DNA of 64,000 nt from Paracidovorax wautersii (lineage in GTDB: Bacteria; Pseudomonadota; Gammaproteobacteria; Burkholderiales; Burkholderiaceae_C): the NCBI RefSeq assembly GCF_031453675.1, contig NZ_JAVIZX010000001.1, positions 1,302,001-1,366,000 on the forward strand. Reading direction: 5' to 3'. Made by a program: the position numbers and the translations under genes. Shown here piece by piece: positions 62,797 through 64,000 of this stretch (positions are counted from its first letter, which is position 1; the number at the start of each line of letters is the position of its first letter). The notes under the pieces are model-generated. The model had not been told where the DNA came from. It ran no database searches and worked only from the letters and a program-made list of their open reading frames with translations.

Positions 62797-64000
62797 TCAC
62801 ATCCGCCAGCGCTTCAATAGCAAAGCGTTCGCCATCACGCTCACGGAGCTGAGCGCCATGGCGGCACCCGCCACCACGGGGCTCAGATACCCCAGCGCCG
62901 CCAAGGGGATGCCGGCCACGTTGTAGGCGAAGGCCCAGAACAGGTTCTGCCGGATCTTAAGCACGGTGCGGTGCGAAATCTCCAGCGCGGCGGCCACCAG
63001 CTGCGGATCACCCCGCATGAGTGTGACGCCCGCCGCATGCATGGCCACATCCGTGCCGTTGCCCATCGCCATGCCCACATCCGCCGCCGCCAGCGCAGGC
63101 GCGTCGTTCACGCCGTCACCCACCATCGCGACGGTGTGTGGGCCCCCACGCTCCGCCGCTGCGCTGGGTCGCTGCCCCCCGAGGGGGCCCTCGCGCCTTG
63201 GGGCGGCCCGGCGGCGCTCATCGTCTGGCGCGCGCTGCCCGATGGCCGTGTCGTCCCCAGACCGAAGGGCGGCGATGGCGGCGGCCTTGTCGCCCGGCAG
63301 CACCTCGGCCAGCACCTCGCCAGCTGCCGGGTCCAGGCCCAGGCGCCGGGCCATGGCCTCCGCCGCGCCCCGGTTATCGCCAGAGATCATGACCGTGCGG
63401 ATGCCGCGCTGGCGCAGCGCCTGCAGAGCTGCTTGCGCCCCCGGCTTGGGCTCGTCGCCGAAGGCCAGCAGCGCACACACGGCTTCGCCGGCTTCCGTGT
63501 GCACGGCCACGGCCGATACGGTCGCGCCCTCGGCCTGCAGGGCCTGGGCCCGGGCCTCCAGCGCGCCCAGCGGCAGGCCCAGTTCGTCCATCCAGCGCAG
63601 GCTGCCCACGCGCCAAGTGTGGCCCTGCACGCGGCCTTCCGTCCCGCGGCCAGGTACCGCGCGCACGTCCTGGGCCGCGGCCGACTCCAGCGCGCGCTCC
63701 TGGGCGGCCTGCACCACGGCGCGGGCCAAGGGGTGCTCGCTGCCGCTCTGCACGCCGGCCACGGCGGCCAGCACGGCAGCTTCGTCCTGGCCCGGCGCCA
63801 CCTCAAACCCCGCCAGGCGCGGGCGGCCCACGGTGAGCGTGCCCGTCTTGTCGAACGCCACCGTGTCCACGCGGTGGGCACGCTCCAGCGCCTCGGCATC
63901 CTTGATGAGAATGCCGTGCCGGGCCGCCACGCCCGTGCCGGCCATGATGGCGGCGGGCGTGGCCAGGCCCAGCGCGCAGGGGCAGGCGATCACCAGCACC
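62797..64000 (-). CDS. Copper-translocating P-type ATPase (P1B), 5' part outside window
   Basis: The last 400 residues of a P1B ATPase whose start is past the window. It begins in the metal-binding span [11 protein letters not shown], then the phosphorylation site [11 protein letters not shown], a nucleotide-binding domain with [29 protein letters not shown], and [25 protein letters not shown] places it in the Cu(+)/Ag(+) exporting group. Between the [10 protein letters not shown] helix and the [10 protein letters not shown] hinge it has an extra stretch of about 40 Arg/Gly/Pro-rich residues encoded by repeat-like DNA (63137-63262). The frame is kept. Confidence 0.88.
   Translation of the reverse strand, partial: VLVIACPCALGLATPAAIMAGTGVAARHGILIKDAEALERAHRVDTVAFDKTGTLTVGRPRLAGFEVAPGQDEAAVLAAVAGVQSGSEHPLARAVVQAAQERALESAAAQDVRAVPGRGTEGRVQGHTWRVGSLRWMDELGLPLGALEARAQALQAEGATVSAVAVHTEAGEAVCALLAFGDEPKPGAQAALQALRQRGIRTVMISGDNRGAAEAMARRLGLDPAAGEVLAEVLPGDKAAAIAALRSGDDTAIGQRAPDDERRRAAPRREGPLGGQRPSAAAERGGPHTVAMVGDGVNDAPALAAADVGMAMGNGTDVAMHAAGVTLMRGDPQLVAAALEISHRTVLKIRQNLFWAFAYNVAGIPLAALGYLSPVVAGAAMALSSVSVMANALLLKRWRM
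63137..63262. repeat. Repeat-like insertion within the P-type ATPase gene
   Basis: This GC-rich stretch holds CTGCGCTGGGTCGCTGCCC, CCCGAGGGGGCCC and CCTTGGGGCGGCCC, sequence of the kind usually found between genes in this group of bacteria and not in ATPase genes. It adds about 40 residues in frame and disrupts no motif. Confidence 0.55.

Noticed and set aside
62800-62830. CCAGCGCTTCAATAGCAAAGCG at the end of the P-type ATPase gene, resembling the short hairpin repeat
   Set aside because: It encodes the conserved-looking ATPase C terminus and lacks the AGCTGC half, so similarity is probably chance.

Overview
The window is high-GC DNA (about two thirds G+C or more by eye) from a betaproteobacterium of the family Comamonadaceae, most like Acidovorax or a close relative. 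This rests on protein character, the mnmG-rsmG-parA-parB order, and the many small intergenic repeats typical of that group. No rRNA, tRNA, CRISPR array or intact insertion sequence was seen.

Left part (1-8.4 kb): the 3' part of a B12-binding radical SAM gene, a 0.7-kb imperfect inverted repeat, an AsmA-type protein, an NCS2 uracil/xanthine permease, a zinc-ribbon protein, an acetyl-CoA hydrolase/CoA-transferase and a hotdog thioesterase.

The most interesting unit is 8.5-19.2 kb. Leftward genes encode a LivK-type binding protein, LivH permease, one polypeptide fusing LivM, LivG and LivF, an HpxZ-like protein and an HpxW-like oxamate amidohydrolase. Divergent from these are an NTF2-fold protein, a PuuE-like deacetylase/allantoinase, an amidase and a GntR regulator. 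The shared intergenic region carries two divergent sequences matching sigma-54 promoters and a perfect TTGTCGACAA-core palindrome. A near-identical palindrome overlaps the start of the GntR gene. I read this as a nitrogen-controlled system for importing and breaking down an amide or ureide; the substrate is unknown.

19.3-32 kb: an orphan MetQ/NlpA binding protein, nucleoside 2-deoxyribosyltransferase and glutaredoxin, a PduO-type cobalamin adenosyltransferase, an EF-hand protein, a polar amino acid ABC transporter with its GntR regulator, then pyrE plus an M20 amidohydrolase divergent from a LysR regulator, and a D-lactate dehydrogenase-like flavoprotein. A 268-bp MITE-like element follows the M20 gene exactly at its stop codon. 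A second copy follows a frameshifted flavin reductase at 39.6 kb in the same way.

32-42 kb: small exported or unknown proteins, an HdeA-like protein, an MFS transporter divergent from an AraC regulator, CbtA/CbtB, a GNAT-like protein and a CsgG-like lipoprotein.

42-51 kb is the chromosome partition region: parB, a small serine hydrolase, parA, a LysE exporter, rsmG and mnmG, with five parS or parS-like sites, which implies proximity to the replication origin. It is followed by an FMN reductase, a BLUF blue-light sensor, a GST, an Old Yellow Enzyme and a NIPSNAP protein.

52.8-64 kb is a metal-resistance region: a two-component system divergent from a czcCBA-type RND efflux operon, a chemoreceptor, and the 3' part of a copper-type P1B ATPase that carries an in-frame insertion of repeat-like DNA.
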